7,252 nt of DNA, from the NCBI GenBank assembly GCA_025455225.1, contig JALOMY010000145.1:1-7252 (forward strand). The letters run 5' to 3'. The notes below the pieces were generated by a model. That model worked only from the letters and a program-made list of their open reading frames with translations, did not search any database and had not been told where the DNA came from. Of the stretch, positions 6,219 through 7,252 are shown piece by piece. The stretch comes from Cyclobacteriaceae bacterium (GTDB lineage: Bacteria; Bacteroidota; Bacteroidia; Cytophagales; Cyclobacteriaceae). Position 1 is the first letter of the stretch. The number at the start of each line of letters is the position of its first letter. Made by a program: the position numbers and the translations under genes.

Positions 6219-7252
6219 ATGAAGAAGCCCAGTGACAAAGGTTGGTTGAAAGAATACCTGGATTTTCGTAAGAATCTTTTTCAGGATATTTCTAGGCGCA
6301 GAAAAGCGTCTCATCCTGAGCATTCTTTGTACCGGATATTACAGCCTTTAGGATTAATGTATGGGCAGACAGTTGGAGGTATCGAACATCCTTCAACTGA
6401 CGAGTGGGATGAGAAAGACAAGATGAAGATTCTTCTGGCCGAAAGCCTTATCAGCAGTGCCCTTCTTTTTCATAACAAGCCGATCAATACGCCCGAGGAT
6501 TTATCAGATGCCTTTGTTAAATCATTGGACAGCATCACTAATTTTTACAATCGGATTTTTCCTGAACTGGCTACACCCTCAAAGACTTTATTAGGAAAAA
6601 AGCGATCACCGCTCGAAGTGGCCGAGCGATTATTGGATAAGCGTATTGAACGAACCGCAAGTTTTAAGGATAATTTCTGGACATCCTTTTTTCATAATAG
6701 CCTGCTTTTTCTTGATGTATTTATCTTCGGCCAATGGATACACACCAATGCGGATCAAATCGTAACGGATTTCTTCCGCTATGAGCGGGAGGAACTTCGT
6801 TTTTCAGTATTGAAAGTAATTGCTGCCGCTTCGCATTCAGATGAAACGGTTAATTACGAAGAGCAGAAACTGGTTGAATATTTTATTATGGGTACGGATC
6901 TGCCGGCCGCCAAGAAGAAGGAAGCGCTCACCATTTTTAGTAAGGGTGTTTCGCTGGATGAAATCAACCTTCCTTCCGAAAATTCATGGATTCTTAAGAA
7001 ATTTTTCCTTGAAATCGCCATTCTTACCGCATGGGCCGATCGCAAGGTAGAGGCTGATGAACAAAATTTTTTGAAACAATTCTGTGCATACCTCGGCTTC
7101 TCAGAGGATGATTTGGAAAACAGTATGATTGCAGTTGAAGGATTTGTGCTGGAACATTGGCAACAACTGGAATACCTTCAGGATAAGCAGGATTATCAGC
7201 GTGTTAGCGAACACTTTGTTGCCCGTATGGCCAAAGTTGCTGAGCGAAATAA
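6219..7252 (+). CDS. Hypothetical protein with two TerB-like helical modules, partial (3' end missing)
   Basis: An open frame begins with ATG at 6219, 44 bases after purE, and runs 344 full codons to the window edge without a stop. An earlier ATG at 6214 is in another frame and stops after two codons. The predicted protein is cytoplasmic, largely helical and charged, with no signal peptide. A hydrophobic patch at about 155-173 (FFHNSLLFLDVFIFGQW) looks more like a buried helix than a membrane span. Two stretches resemble the TerB-type pattern of a hydrophobic helix, an Asp-containing turn, then an E-rich helix. The first is ASHSDETVNYEEQKLVEYF (204-222). The second is AWADRKVEADEQNFLKQF (271-288), followed by LGFSEDDL. 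TerB-family domains occur in tellurite and stress-response proteins and some bind metal, but no function follows for this protein. The resemblance was judged by eye. It may be transcribed with purKE. Confidence 0.75.
   Translation, partial: MKKPSDKGWLKEYLDFRKNLFQDISRRRKASHPEHSLYRILQPLGLMYGQTVGGIEHPSTDEWDEKDKMKILLAESLISSALLFHNKPINTPEDLSDAFVKSLDSITNFYNRIFPELATPSKTLLGKKRSPLEVAERLLDKRIERTASFKDNFWTSFFHNSLLFLDVFIFGQWIHTNADQIVTDFFRYEREELRFSVLKVIAAASHSDETVNYEEQKLVEYFIMGTDLPAAKKKEALTIFSKGVSLDEINLPSENSWILKKFFLEIAILTAWADRKVEADEQNFLKQFCAYLGFSEDDLENSMIAVEGFVLEHWQQLEYLQDKQDYQRVSEHFVARMAKVAERN

Noticed and set aside
1..7252. Whether the six genes form one novel functional system.
   Set aside because: Two are a standard iron transporter and two a standard purine pair. 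Shared direction alone does not show a functional link with the lipoprotein or the TerB-like protein.

Overview
This looks like an ordinary stretch of chromosome from a member of the Bacteroidota, most likely a Cytophagales-type organism. The evidence is a moderate-to-low GC composition, a Bacteroidota-type promoter (ATTG, 20 bases, TACATTTG) before the first gene, no clear Shine-Dalgarno sequences, a FeoB of the type with a C-A-I-P core motif, and a lipoprotein that fuses HEAT repeats to a cyclophilin. The exact genus cannot be told from the window.

Layout: all six genes lie on the + strand. Positions 1-76 are a short leader with a good promoter and a small palindrome. feoA (77-310) and feoB (310-2424) share one base and form a ferrous iron uptake operon. 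A 164-base gap (2425-2588) holds AT-rich inverted repeats and no convincing terminator. Next is a 628-residue lipoprotein with an N-terminal helical HEAT-repeat region and a C-terminal cyclophilin peptidyl-prolyl isomerase domain (2589-4475). purK (4520-5662) begins with TTG and overlaps purE (5659-6174) by four bases. Together these two carry out the ATP-dependent carboxylation of AIR to CAIR in purine synthesis. A last gene starts at 6219, stays open to the window edge, and appears to carry two TerB-like helical modules; its function is unknown.

How they work together: feoA and feoB act as a unit, and so do purK and purE. The lipoprotein and the TerB-like gene have no evident functional tie to either pair and are probably just co-oriented neighbours. 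No RNA gene, mobile element, CRISPR array or phage gene was seen. I found no convincing new multi-gene system. The points most worth checking are the promoter with its possible operator, the domain fusion in the lipoprotein, the unavoidable non-ATG start of purK, and the double TerB-like protein.
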